10,531 bases of DNA from Kiritimatiellia bacterium (lineage in GTDB: Bacteria; Verrucomicrobiota; Kiritimatiellia; RFP12; UBA1067). Positions 1 through 6,640 of this stretch are shown in pieces. Below the pieces are notes generated by a model. That model did no database searches. It saw only the letters and a program-made list of their open reading frames with translations, and was not told the DNA's origin. A program made the translations under genes and the position numbers. The first letter of the stretch is position 1; each line of letters opens with the position of its first letter. The DNA is taken from assembly GCA_017385345.1 (NCBI GenBank), contig JAFNRY010000202.1:1-10531 (forward strand). The letters are read 5' to 3'.

Positions 1-13
1 CTTCCGGCTTTTC

Positions 14-128
14 GCCGGTGGCCATAGAGAGGCGGTAATACCAGTTCCCATTCCGAACACTGAAGTCAAGCGCCCCATCGCCAAGGGTAGTGCGGGACCC
101 GCCCGCGCGAGAGTAGGACGCCGCCGGC
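14..128 (+). rRNA. rrf: 5S ribosomal RNA
   Basis: This is the 5S RNA of the large ribosomal subunit and probably the last gene of an rRNA operon whose 16S and 23S genes lie to the left of the window. The ends are set by helix I: nine bases at 14-22 (GCCGGTGGC) pair with 120-128 (GCCGCCGGC), all Watson-Crick except one G-U. The conserved interior 'CCCATTCCGAACACTGAAGTCAAG'-type loop B/helix III region lies at about 47-70, and the 'GCGAGAGTAGGACG' 3' segment at about 107-120. The length of 115 nt fits the bacterial norm of 115-120. The exact mature ends could differ by a base or two. Confidence 0.95.
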
Positions 129-139
129 TCTTTTTCTTT
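120..139 (+). terminator. probable rRNA operon terminator (T tract after 5S)
   Basis: A T tract (TTTTT C TTT, 131-139) starts two bases after the 5S 3' end, so helix I of 5S would lie directly ahead of the U run. No separate hairpin is present, so this is either a 5S-dependent intrinsic terminator or a leaky one. The next gene starts only 45 nt after the 5S end, and no clear promoter is visible between them. Confidence 0.4.
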
Positions 140-173
140 AAACCAACTGCCAAACGGAGATACATCCGCCACG

Positions 174-803
174 ATGAACCGGCGATTCGTCATAACCGCA
201 GGACCTACGCGTGAGTTTATCGACGCGGCGAGGTTCATATCCAATCCATCGACGGGGAGGATGGGCTTCGCTGTAGCCGCCGCCGCCGCGCGGCGCGGAT
301 ACGAGACCGTGCTTGTCGCAGGCCCGTGTTCGCTGCCGACTCCGCAGGGCGTCGAAAGGATCGATATTGTATCTGCGCGGGATATGCAGAAAGCAGTCTC
401 GGATGTTTTGCGTCCTGAGGACGTCTTCATCGCAGTGGCAGCGGTCGCGGACTGGCGCCCGGAGAGCGTATTCCCGGGGAAGCTCAAGAAAGAGGAGATG
501 TCGCCCGTTCTGCGTCTTGTACGCAACCCTGATATTCTTCTCGAGGCTAAAGCGGCGGTCAAGATAGGGTTCGCGGCGGAAACCGGACCCGGCATAATTG
601 CGAACGCGAAGGAAAAGTGCCGCCGGAAGAACCTCGCAATGATAGTCGCGAACGATATTTTAGAGACGGGCGCAGGATTCGGTGGAACTACGAATCATGT
701 TTCTTTCATATTCCCTGACGGCAGGACGAAGGCTTTCGAAATGGCGGGAAAGGACGAGATAGCCGACAGTATTCTCGATGAGTGCGAAGGTCTATGTGTT
801 TAA
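174..803 (+). CDS. coaB: phosphopantothenate-cysteine ligase, stand-alone CoaB
   Basis: CoaB joins 4'-phosphopantothenate and cysteine, with nucleotide activation, in the cytosolic coenzyme A pathway. The 209-residue protein shows the family signatures in order: ITAGPTREFIDAARFISN with STGRMG (residues 7-31), AAVADWRP (89-96), KLKK (103-106), RNPDIL (117-122), IGFAAET (131-137) and IVAND (157-161). In most bacteria this domain is the C-terminal half of a bifunctional CoaBC (Dfp) of about 400 residues. Here the flavin-dependent CoaC decarboxylase half is absent and there is no room for it upstream, because 5S rRNA ends at 128. CoaC must therefore be encoded elsewhere. GGAG at 156-159 is the likely ribosome site, at a rather long spacing. 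The 3' end overlaps the next gene by 26 bp, so the two are probably one transcript. PanC, from the same pathway, is encoded at 6637. Confidence 0.92.
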   Translation: MNRRFVITAGPTREFIDAARFISNPSTGRMGFAVAAAAARRGYETVLVAGPCSLPTPQGVERIDIVSARDMQKAVSDVLRPEDVFIAVAAVADWRPESVFPGKLKKEEMSPVLRLVRNPDILLEAKAAVKIGFAAETGPGIIANAKEKCRRKNLAMIVANDILETGAGFGGTTNHVSFIFPDGRTKAFEMAGKDEIADSILDECEGLCV

Positions 804-1419
804 TGGCTGGGCTGCGAAGGAAACGGCGTGGAAACGCTGTCGCTTCCTCCGGGACCGCATATTTAGTTACGCCGAGCAGCTCGACGGTCTCGCGGACGAG
901 GTTGTTTCCCGTGAAAAGAATGTGATTTTTGCCGGTTGGTCGATGGGAGGAGCGACGGCGCTCCGCCTCGCCGCCGCTTTCCCGCGAAAAGTGAAAGGTC
1001 TTGTTCTTCTGGCCGCCACGCCGCGCATGATGGCGGCCCCGGACTGGCCCGGCATGTCGGAACGTCGTCTTGCCGCCTTGAGATTTTCGCTCGATGCCGG
1101 CGGGACCGGCGGCGACATATGCGGGGAGCCTTTCGATTCAATATATGACGCGGCCGACGCCGTAAATCTGCAAAGAGGACTCGATTTTCTCCGCGAGACG
1201 GATTTGCGCATTGAATTGATCGATCTTCTCGCATCGGGGGCGCTTCGCTGCCCGGTGCGTATTTTCCAGAGCGAAAAGGATTGCGTCGTGCATCCCAACA
1301 ACGCAAAGTTCCTGTCGGCGGTGTTTCCGCAGAGCATCGTCGAGACCGTCCCCGGCGCTGAGCACGCCCTTCCGCTTTCAATTCCAGACAGGATAGACGA
1401 GGTGATGAATGGATTTTGA
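778..1419 (+). CDS. alpha/beta hydrolase, BioH-like (pimeloyl-ACP methyl ester esterase type)
   Basis: This 213-residue alpha/beta-hydrolase has no signal peptide or membrane segment. The nucleophile elbow GWSMGG gives Ser55. Asp168 (SEKDCVV) and His196 (GAEHALPLS) complete a plausible triad with normal order and spacing. A DWPGM motif (89-93) and the segment LQRGLDFLRETDLR (131-144) are features I associate with BioH, which cleaves the methyl ester of pimeloyl-ACP in biotin synthesis. The N-terminal FNGWAAKETAW also recalls BioG (DUF452). No other biotin gene is in the window, so the substrate is an inference. The start lies 26 bp inside coaB with no good Shine-Dalgarno site. It is kept because the first beta strand (VYVFNGW) needs it, and translation may depend on coupling to coaB. 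The end overlaps trmB by 11 bp. Confidence 0.8.
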   Translation: MSAKVYVFNGWAAKETAWKRCRFLRDRIFSYAEQLDGLADEVVSREKNVIFAGWSMGGATALRLAAAFPRKVKGLVLLAATPRMMAAPDWPGMSERRLAALRFSLDAGGTGGDICGEPFDSIYDAADAVNLQRGLDFLRETDLRIELIDLLASGALRCPVRIFQSEKDCVVHPNNAKFLSAVFPQSIVETVPGAEHALPLSIPDRIDEVMNGF

Positions 1420-2095
1420 TCCCGTAATCCGTATTGCGGACCCCTGCAAACCAATAGAGATTGACGCGACGCGACCGCTTGAAATAGAGGTCGGGTGCGG
1501 CAAGGGGCGTTTTTTGACGCGGCGAGCGGCGGAAAATCCCGATTGCGACTTCATCGGCATCGAGCGCATGCTCGGTCGCGTGCGCCTGTTCGCATCGAAA
1601 TGCAGGTGCATGGGAATTGTAAACGCCCGCGTGTTGCGCCTGGAGGCGCTTTATACATTCCATTATTTGCTGCCGGACCATAAAGTCCGCCGGGTTTACG
1701 TGTTTTTCCCAGATCCGTGGCCGAAGCGCAAGCACCGTTCGCACAGACTTTTCGGACCTATGTTCCTGGACGCGCTATGGAAACGCCTTGAAACGCATGG
1801 ACGCATCGAGTTCGCCACAGACCATGCCGGCTACTTCGATGCCGTATGCGAGTGTTTCGCTGCCGATCGCCGTTTTGGACGCGTCGAGCCGATGCCGCGG
1901 CCTCCGGAGGTATGGACGGAATTCGAGACGATGTTCCGGGAGAAGGGCATGCCTATCCATGCCGCGGCATGGGAGGCCATGCCGCAGGACGACGATCCGG
2001 AACTCGAACCGCTTCGCATCCCGGAGGAGTGCGAACCGCGCGAGGGCGTGGCCCGTCGCGTGCGGATCGACCGGGAAGACGGGGAAAAAGATTAG
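1409..2095 (+). CDS. trmB: tRNA (guanine-N7-)-methyltransferase TrmB
   Basis: TrmB uses S-adenosylmethionine to make 7-methylguanosine at position 46 of tRNA variable loops. The class I methyltransferase motif LEIEVGCGKGRFL (residues 24-36) and FIGIE (48-52) form the SAM site. The diagnostic catalytic and tRNA-binding segment VFFPDPWPKRKHRSHRLF is at 98-115. ATDHAGYF (136-143) and TEFETMFREKGMPIH (170-184) are the other TrmB hallmarks. After about residue 190 an acidic, charged tail (PQDDDPELEP onward) extends to residue 228, beyond the conserved fold. GAGGTGA at 1399-1405 gives a good ribosome site inside the end of the preceding gene, with which it overlaps by 11 bp. The stop overlaps, tail to tail, the stop of the convergent HAD gene. 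Confidence 0.95.
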   Translation: MDFDPVIRIADPCKPIEIDATRPLEIEVGCGKGRFLTRRAAENPDCDFIGIERMLGRVRLFASKCRCMGIVNARVLRLEALYTFHYLLPDHKVRRVYVFFPDPWPKRKHRSHRLFGPMFLDALWKRLETHGRIEFATDHAGYFDAVCECFAADRRFGRVEPMPRPPEVWTEFETMFREKGMPIHAAAWEAMPQDDDPELEPLRIPEECEPREGVARRVRIDREDGEKD

Positions 2096-3054
2096 AAACC
2101 CGGCAGATTCGGCTGGCCGGACACGCATACTTTGCGCCCTTTGGCCAGAGATCTGTCGGAGGTGTCGTAAACCACGAATTTTATTCCTTCGAAACGTTTT
2201 GAAAGTTCCGAACGGATGTAGTTGGAGACGCTTTCCACGTTGCCTTTGTCGTCGTCTGAAAACCCTATGGCGACGGAGCGCCCGAGTCCGCCTTTCCGCT
2301 TGAGCATGTGAAAAATATGTTCTACGAAATCGCGGATGGCGAATTCCTTGGCGAGTTCGGGCCTCGAGGCCACGGAGGCGACGGCGAGTTTTTCGCTGTA
2401 AACGGGGTCGAGCGCCATGCGTTGTTTGAAAACAGCGTTGGTGACGGCGCTGTATCGGCACATTCCGAGATAGAAATCGAGTTCTTCCTTGTCTGTGCCG
2501 AACTTTTCGACGCCGTCGAGCCAGCGCCGGTATCCCCGTAGATTGGACATCATGGTGGCGCGTTCGAGCGGCGAGAGCGCGTTGTCTATGAATAACCTCA
2601 CGGCCTTTTCGATGGTGGACGGAGCGTGTCCGCGCGCCGTGACGATTGCGAAGAGCCTTCCTTCGACAAGGGTCTTGCGGAATGTGGAGAAACTCGGAGT
2701 GGGTCTTTCGCCGCCGGCTACTTTGGCGAGCGCCGCCATCGTGTCGGCGAGAAATCCGTTCGGCTTTGCCGGATCTTCAGGGTCTTCGAAATTTTTGAAC
2801 GCTTCCCTCCAGCCGCCGGGCGGTGGCCTGTAGTGCGCGGTGTCGGTCCTAACAAGAGCGAATGTGGAAGTTGAAAGCTCCACCGGACGCCATTCCCCGT
2901 CCGTCTCCCTGTGTTCCATGACAATCTTCGTCGGCATGTGGAGAATGTTGTCGTCCCAGTCGAAAATATAGTACTTGAAGTCGCGCAATGCGACATTGTC
3001 GTTTACATACGGAATGCCTGGTACTGGATCGGACATGGATGGATATTCTATCAT
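2092..3054 (-). CDS. HAD-superfamily hydrolase-like protein, function unknown
   Basis: I do not recognise a named family. The 320-residue protein has haloacid-dehalogenase landmarks. Motif I is YYIFDWDDNIL (residues 28-38, with Asp32 and Asp34 in the nucleophile and acid positions), motif II is FAIVTARG (135-142), and a motif IV-like acidic run GFSDDDKGN (264-272) follows a hydrophobic strand. About 105 residues between motifs I and II and about 125 between II and IV leave room for cap insertions. It has no signal peptide or membrane segment. The start at 3054 is chosen because its ATG overlaps the TGA of the upstream metallopeptidase gene (ATGA), implying coupled translation. An ATG at 3036 (MSDPVPG) is an alternative and would shorten the protein by six residues. 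A phosphatase on a small or nucleic-acid substrate is a guess from the fold only. Confidence 0.8.
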   Translation of the reverse strand: MIEYPSMSDPVPGIPYVNDNVALRDFKYYIFDWDDNILHMPTKIVMEHRETDGEWRPVELSTSTFALVRTDTAHYRPPPGGWREAFKNFEDPEDPAKPNGFLADTMAALAKVAGGERPTPSFSTFRKTLVEGRLFAIVTARGHAPSTIEKAVRLFIDNALSPLERATMMSNLRGYRRWLDGVEKFGTDKEELDFYLGMCRYSAVTNAVFKQRMALDPVYSEKLAVASVASRPELAKEFAIRDFVEHIFHMLKRKGGLGRSVAIGFSDDDKGNVESVSNYIRSELSKRFEGIKFVVYDTSDRSLAKGRKVCVSGQPNLPGF

Positions 3055-3593
3055 TTTCCGAGGGCGCGTCTGCGTTCTTTCCAGTCCGGCAGTCTCGAAT
3101 CCATAAGCGATTTGAAAGCCGGACCGTGGCCGTGGGCCTTTAAATGGGTGAGTTCGTGGACGACGACGTATTCGACGGATTGCTCGGTCTCGCCCGCCAG
3201 CATTGTAGCGTACGTTATGCGGCGTTTTGCGAAGTTGCACACGCCCCAACGGGTTTTCATGCGGCGCAGTTTCCAAGATACCCCAAGTTCCCCGAGGCGC
3301 GCCGCCCACTGCGCGTGCAGACGCCCCAGCATCGTTTCAAGGCGGGCGACATCCATCGGAGAAAACTCTCGTTCGCGCGGAGTCGGGGCGGACAAGGCGC
3401 GTTTTCGCGTTTCGAGCACCCATTCCCATTTCGAACGCAGAAAAGCCTCGCCTTGTGCGAATGTCGCACGCCGCAGGGGGATGGTCAAAGAAACCGTCCC
3501 GTCGGGTTTGACGCGTATTATGATGTTCTTCGCTTTTCGCGCGGCTGTCACGACCGGAACGCCGTCAATTATGTTTTCGCCGCTTACGAGCAT
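3051..3593 (-). CDS. YgjP-like zinc metallopeptidase (DUF45/WLM-type)
   Basis: This is a predicted cytosolic zinc-dependent metallopeptidase of the YgjP (DUF45) family. The N-terminal strand region (KNIIIRVKPDGTVSLTIP, residues 22-39) and the core RMKTRWGVCN...RRITYATMLA (111-132) match the family. The active site follows as VVVHELTHLKAHGHGPAF: His146 and His150 with Glu147 form HExxH, and His156 sits ten residues after the first His as the expected third ligand. The W-G-V-C segment in place of the usual WGSC is a small variation. At 180 residues it is shorter than the approximately 230-240 of E. coli YgjP. The start codon lies only 11 nt after the 3' end of tRNA-Leu and has no visible Shine-Dalgarno site. 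The stop overlaps the HAD gene start (ATGA). The substrate is unknown. Confidence 0.88.
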   Translation of the reverse strand: MLVSGENIIDGVPVVTAARKAKNIIIRVKPDGTVSLTIPLRRATFAQGEAFLRSKWEWVLETRKRALSAPTPREREFSPMDVARLETMLGRLHAQWAARLGELGVSWKLRRMKTRWGVCNFAKRRITYATMLAGETEQSVEYVVVHELTHLKAHGHGPAFKSLMDSRLPDWKERRRALGK

Positions 3594-3604
3594 GGTCTGA
3601 AGAG

Positions 3605-3689
3605 TGGTGCTCGGGGCGGGACTCGAACCCGCAAGGAGTTACCCACATGCACCTCAAGCATGCGTGTCTGCCAATTTCACCACCCGAGC
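3605..3689 (-). tRNA. tRNA-Leu (anticodon GAG)
   Basis: Read on the minus strand, the 85-nt sequence folds as a class II tRNA. The acceptor GCTCGGG pairs with CCCGAGC. A D-arm containing TTGGCAGAC follows, then the anticodon stem CATGC/GCATG around loop TTGAGGT. After a 13-nt variable arm (about TGGGTAACTCCTT) the T-arm is GCGGG TTCGAGT CCCGC, followed by discriminator A. The anticodon GAG (3653-3655) reads CUC/CUU leucine codons, and the long variable arm fits tRNA-Leu. The 3' CCA is encoded (3605-3607). A good promoter lies just upstream (3709-3737), and the YgjP-like gene begins 11 nt downstream, so a shared transcript is likely. Confidence 0.96.
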
Positions 3690-3708
3690 AGGTTTAGAAA
3701 CTGCGGTA

Positions 3709-3737
3709 ATTTTACCATTCCGCGGCATCGTATGCAA
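3709..3737 (-). promoter_or_regulatory. sigma70-type promoter for tRNA-Leu and downstream genes
   Basis: On the minus strand TTGCAT (3732-3737) and TAAAAT (3709-3714) are separated by exactly 17 bp, matching the -35/-10 arrangement of sigma70 promoters. Initiation about 7 nt later would give a tRNA precursor with a 5' leader of about 12 nt. The -10 lies within a perfect inverted repeat GGTAA-TT-TTACC (3705-3716). Confidence 0.65.
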
Positions 3738-3747
3738 GTAAAAAATT

Positions 3748-3756
3748 TGGTATAAT
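3748..3756 (+). promoter_or_regulatory. extended -10 promoter for the GH97-nfo-panC-hisBA operon
   Basis: TGGTATAAT combines a consensus -10 hexamer (3751-3756) with the TG of an extended -10 element. No convincing -35 is found 16-18 bp upstream, which is typical of extended -10 promoters. Transcription would start near 3763. This excludes the TTG at 3756 as the start of the glycosidase gene, because it lies inside the promoter. Confidence 0.6.
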
Positions 3757-3779
3757 TGAAGTCGCTACGGAATATGGGA

Positions 3780-5792
3780 ATGTCGATTTCTGATATGAAG
3801 AAAGCGGCGGCAGGATTGGCCGCGGCCGTGTTGCTTTCATCCGCGTCCGCCGCGCCGGCAGTGCCTGCGGCCACGGCATCGTACGCCGGCAATGAAATAC
3901 GTCTTTACGAATCGCCGCTTTCATACGAAGTGACGAAGGACGGCGTCGTGCTCGTAAAACGGTCGCCTATCGGTCTGACGGTCGATGGAAAAGATCTTGC
4001 GAAGGGCTGCGCGTGCCTGCGGACCGAAACGCGAAATCTCTCGGGCACGCTTCCGACGCCGATATACAAAAAGGCATTCGTGGATCTCGCCGGCTCTGAG
4101 ACTTTTGCCACGTTCGACGGATTCGCCGTCAGGCTCGTCGCGAGAAAAGACGGCGTCGCCTACCGCTTTGAACTGCCCGAAGGCGGCGTCAGGACGATAG
4201 ACGGCGAGATCGCATCGCTGACGATCGCGTCCGGCGCGGAATGCGCGTTCAACCGCAATTCGCGCAAGCGTGCAGGTTGCGAAGAGACGCTCCCAGAATT
4301 TTCTGCCGCCGGCGATATCGACAATGGCGAAACGCGCCACATATATCTCCCCTTCGTGTTTGCAACCGGCGGATTCACCGTGGCTGCGACCGATTCCGAC
4401 ACGAGGGACTATCCCGTGTGGAATCTGGGCGATATTTCCAGAACCCAGGAAGGGGATGTGCGGTTCGATGCGTTTTTTGCCAAGTATCCTGATGTGAAAG
4501 AACGTGTCGAAGGTTGGAACAAGGAGCGCGTTCTCGAGAAAGGCGGCCGTTGGCTGAAAGTCCGTACCACGAAGGACTGGATAGCGAAGGTGGACGGCGC
4601 GAGATCTCTTCCGTGGCGCGTGTTCGCCATCGTTGCGGAGTCGTCCAAACTCGCGGAAAGCGACATGGTCTATGCATTGGCGGCGCCGGCGGAGTCGGGG
4701 GCGGACTTTTCTTGGGTAAAGCCGGGAAAGGTCGCGTGGGACTGGTGGAATGCTTTCGACAACAAGGGCGGCGGCGGCTTGAATACCCGCAACTACATGC
4801 GTTTTGTGGATTTCGCCGCGGCGAACGGCATTGAATACGTCATACTCGACGAGGGTTGGAGCGTCGATCTCGACATATGGAAGTTCAATCCGGATATCGA
4901 CGTTCCCGGGATTGTCGAATACGGACGCGAAAAGGGCGTCGGCATAATTCTCTGGATGGCGTGGGCGCAGCTTGCCGGAGACGAAGAGCGAGTGGCGGCG
5001 CATTTTGCGAAACTTGGCGTAAAAGGTTTCAAGGTGGATTTCATGGATCGCGGCGACGCGGAAGTGGCCCGGTTCCTCGAACATTGCGCCGCGGTCTGCG
5101 CAAAACACGGACTTCTCGTCGATTACCACGGCGTCTATCGCCCCACCGGTCTGCATCGCAGATATCCCAACATAGTGAACTACGAAGCCGTGCACGGGCT
5201 GGAGCAGCTCAAATGGGCGCGCCCGGACAAGGACATGACCGGCAACGACGTAGCATGCTTCTTCCTTCGCATGACCGCTGGCCCCATGGACTACACTCCA
5301 GGAGCGATGGACAATTATCCCGTCGGCGCGTACGGCGGCACCGGAATGAACCCGGGTTCCGTCGGCACTCGGTGCCACCAGATGGCGCTAATGACGCTGT
5401 ACGAGGCGCCGCTGCAGATGCTCTGCGATTCTCCGACGAAATACGAAAAGAATATGGAATGCTTCAGGTTCATGGCTGCAGTGCCGACGGTGTGGGATGA
5501 GACCGTGTCGCTTGGCGGCACGCCTCGCACAATGGCGGCCGTAGCCCGCAGGGCGAGGAATGGTTCGTGGTACGCGGCCGGCATAACGTGCGGCGAAGCG
5601 CGCGATTTCTTCATGGATTTATCGTTTCTCGGCGGCGGCGAATGGCGAGCCGAGATTTTCCGCGACGCGCCGGCGAGCGACGTCAAACCGCGTGAATACA
5701 TCCGCGAGTTGCGGCGTGTGAGGGCTTCGGACGGCCCGCTTGCGGTGCGGATGGCAAAGGGCGGCGGATTCGCTATGCATTTCACGAAATGA
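3780..5792 (+). CDS. secreted glycoside hydrolase family 97, probable alpha-galactosidase type
   Basis: GH97 enzymes split terminal alpha-glycosidic bonds. This 670-residue protein has a signal peptide with a KKAAAGLAAAVLL core and a likely cut after ASA (about residue 24), so it is exported. An N-terminal beta-sandwich domain extends to about 280. The barrel shows WDWWN (320-324), VILDEGW (354-360), GVKGFKVDFMDR (413-424), VDYHG (447-451), NYEAVHGLE (467-475), AGPMDYTPGAM (500-510), and PTVWDET near 569-575. Asp420 in KVDF corresponds to the nucleophile of retaining GH97 alpha-galactosidases, which inverting SusB-type alpha-glucosidases lack, and Glu469 or Glu475 is the likely acid/base. A C-terminal beta domain follows. 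The 3780 start is chosen because GGA lies 8 nt upstream and the promoter ends at 3756. ATG 3795 (MKKAAAG) is equally plausible. The gene ends in an ATGA overlap with nfo. Confidence 0.93.
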   Translation: MSISDMKKAAAGLAAAVLLSSASAAPAVPAATASYAGNEIRLYESPLSYEVTKDGVVLVKRSPIGLTVDGKDLAKGCACLRTETRNLSGTLPTPIYKKAFVDLAGSETFATFDGFAVRLVARKDGVAYRFELPEGGVRTIDGEIASLTIASGAECAFNRNSRKRAGCEETLPEFSAAGDIDNGETRHIYLPFVFATGGFTVAATDSDTRDYPVWNLGDISRTQEGDVRFDAFFAKYPDVKERVEGWNKERVLEKGGRWLKVRTTKDWIAKVDGARSLPWRVFAIVAESSKLAESDMVYALAAPAESGADFSWVKPGKVAWDWWNAFDNKGGGGLNTRNYMRFVDFAAANGIEYVILDEGWSVDLDIWKFNPDIDVPGIVEYGREKGVGIILWMAWAQLAGDEERVAAHFAKLGVKGFKVDFMDRGDAEVARFLEHCAAVCAKHGLLVDYHGVYRPTGLHRRYPNIVNYEAVHGLEQLKWARPDKDMTGNDVACFFLRMTAGPMDYTPGAMDNYPVGAYGGTGMNPGSVGTRCHQMALMTLYEAPLQMLCDSPTKYEKNMECFRFMAAVPTVWDETVSLGGTPRTMAAVARRARNGSWYAAGITCGEARDFFMDLSFLGGGEWRAEIFRDAPASDVKPREYIRELRRVRASDGPLAVRMAKGGGFAMHFTK

Positions 5793-6640
5793 AAATAGGA
5801 TGCCATCTGTCTTCCAGCGGCGGGTACGTGGCCATGGGCCAGACCGCCGTGTCCATCGGCGCCAACGTGTTCCAGTTCTTCACGCGCAATCCGCGCGGAG
5901 GGGCCGCGCGGGCGCCCGACGCCGCAGACGAGGCGGCTTTCAGGCGCTTCGCGCGCGAGAACGCCATCGGTCCGGTGCTGGCGCACGCCCCGTACACGTT
6001 AAACGCGGCAGGAGCGGACGAGCGGGTTCGTTCGTTCGCATCTGCAGTGATGCTTGACGATTTGAAGCGCCTTGAAGCGATTCCTGGCGCCATGTACAAC
6101 TTCCATCCCGGTTCGCATGTCGGGCAGGGCGCGGACAAGGGAATCGAACTCGTGGCTTCGCTGCTGGCCGGAGTGCGCGATCGTTTCGGCGATTCGCCGG
6201 CGACGACCGTTCTCTTCGAAACGATGTCTGGAAAAGGCAGCGAGCTCGGGCGCACGTTTGCCGAGATCCGCCGCCTGATTGATGCGGCCGAGGCTGCCGC
6301 CGGCAAGGGGGCATACAATCTCGGTGTCTGCCTCGATACATGTCACGTATGGGACGGAGGGTACGATATCGCGGGTGATCTCGACGGCGTGCTTGCCGTA
6401 TTCGACCGGGAGATTGGCATCAGCCGCCTGAAGGCGGTGCACGCCAACGATTCAATGAACCCTCTTGGTTCGCACAAGGACAGGCATGAAAAGATAGGAA
6501 AGGGCAGGATCGGCATCGAGGCTTTCCGCCGCATTGTCAATCATCCGCTCCTGGCGGATCTGCCTTTTTACCTCGAGACGCCGTGCGATCTTCAGGGATA
6601 CAGAGAAGAAATAGCTTTGCTGAAGGAAATGAAAAAATGA
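5789..6640 (+). CDS. nfo: endonuclease IV (AP endonuclease)
   Basis: Nfo cuts the DNA backbone 5' of abasic sites during base-excision repair, using a three-zinc centre inside a TIM barrel. All nine metal ligands of the family can be placed in the 283-residue protein: His66 (LAHAPY), His106 (NFHPGSH), Glu144 (LFETMSGKG), Asp183 and His186 (CLDTCHVWDGGYD), His218 (AVHANDS), Asp231 and His233 (KDRHEKIGKGRIG), and Glu263 (YLETP). The length is normal (E. coli 285). The start overlaps the glycosidase stop as ATGA and the stop overlaps panC in the same way, so translation is probably coupled on both sides. No promoter of its own is visible, so expression should follow the GH97 operon. Confidence 0.97.
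   Translation: MKIGCHLSSSGGYVAMGQTAVSIGANVFQFFTRNPRGGAARAPDAADEAAFRRFARENAIGPVLAHAPYTLNAAGADERVRSFASAVMLDDLKRLEAIPGAMYNFHPGSHVGQGADKGIELVASLLAGVRDRFGDSPATTVLFETMSGKGSELGRTFAEIRRLIDAAEAAAGKGAYNLGVCLDTCHVWDGGYDIAGDLDGVLAVFDREIGISRLKAVHANDSMNPLGSHKDRHEKIGKGRIGIEAFRRIVNHPLLADLPFYLETPCDLQGYREEIALLKEMKK

Noticed and set aside
863..1744. A 293-codon minus-strand open frame across the BioH-like and trmB genes
   Set aside because: The translation is rich in Arg and low-complexity, typical of a shadow frame, and it lies opposite two well-supported genes.
3055..3309. A longer start for the HAD gene, reaching to 3309
   Set aside because: The extra part is antisense-free but runs through the metallopeptidase gene in another frame, is Arg/Pro-rich and not conserved-looking. 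The ATGA overlap at 3054 is the natural start.
3756..3779. TTG at 3756 as the start of the GH97 gene
   Set aside because: It overlaps the last base of the TATAAT -10 element and would add residues before an otherwise normal signal peptide. ATG 3780 or 3795 fits better.
3921..5378. A 485-codon open frame on the minus strand, inside the GH97 gene
   Set aside because: It is fully antisense to a gene with clear motifs along its whole length, and its translation shows no recognisable domain. Long antisense frames are expected where G+C-rich codon bias removes stops.
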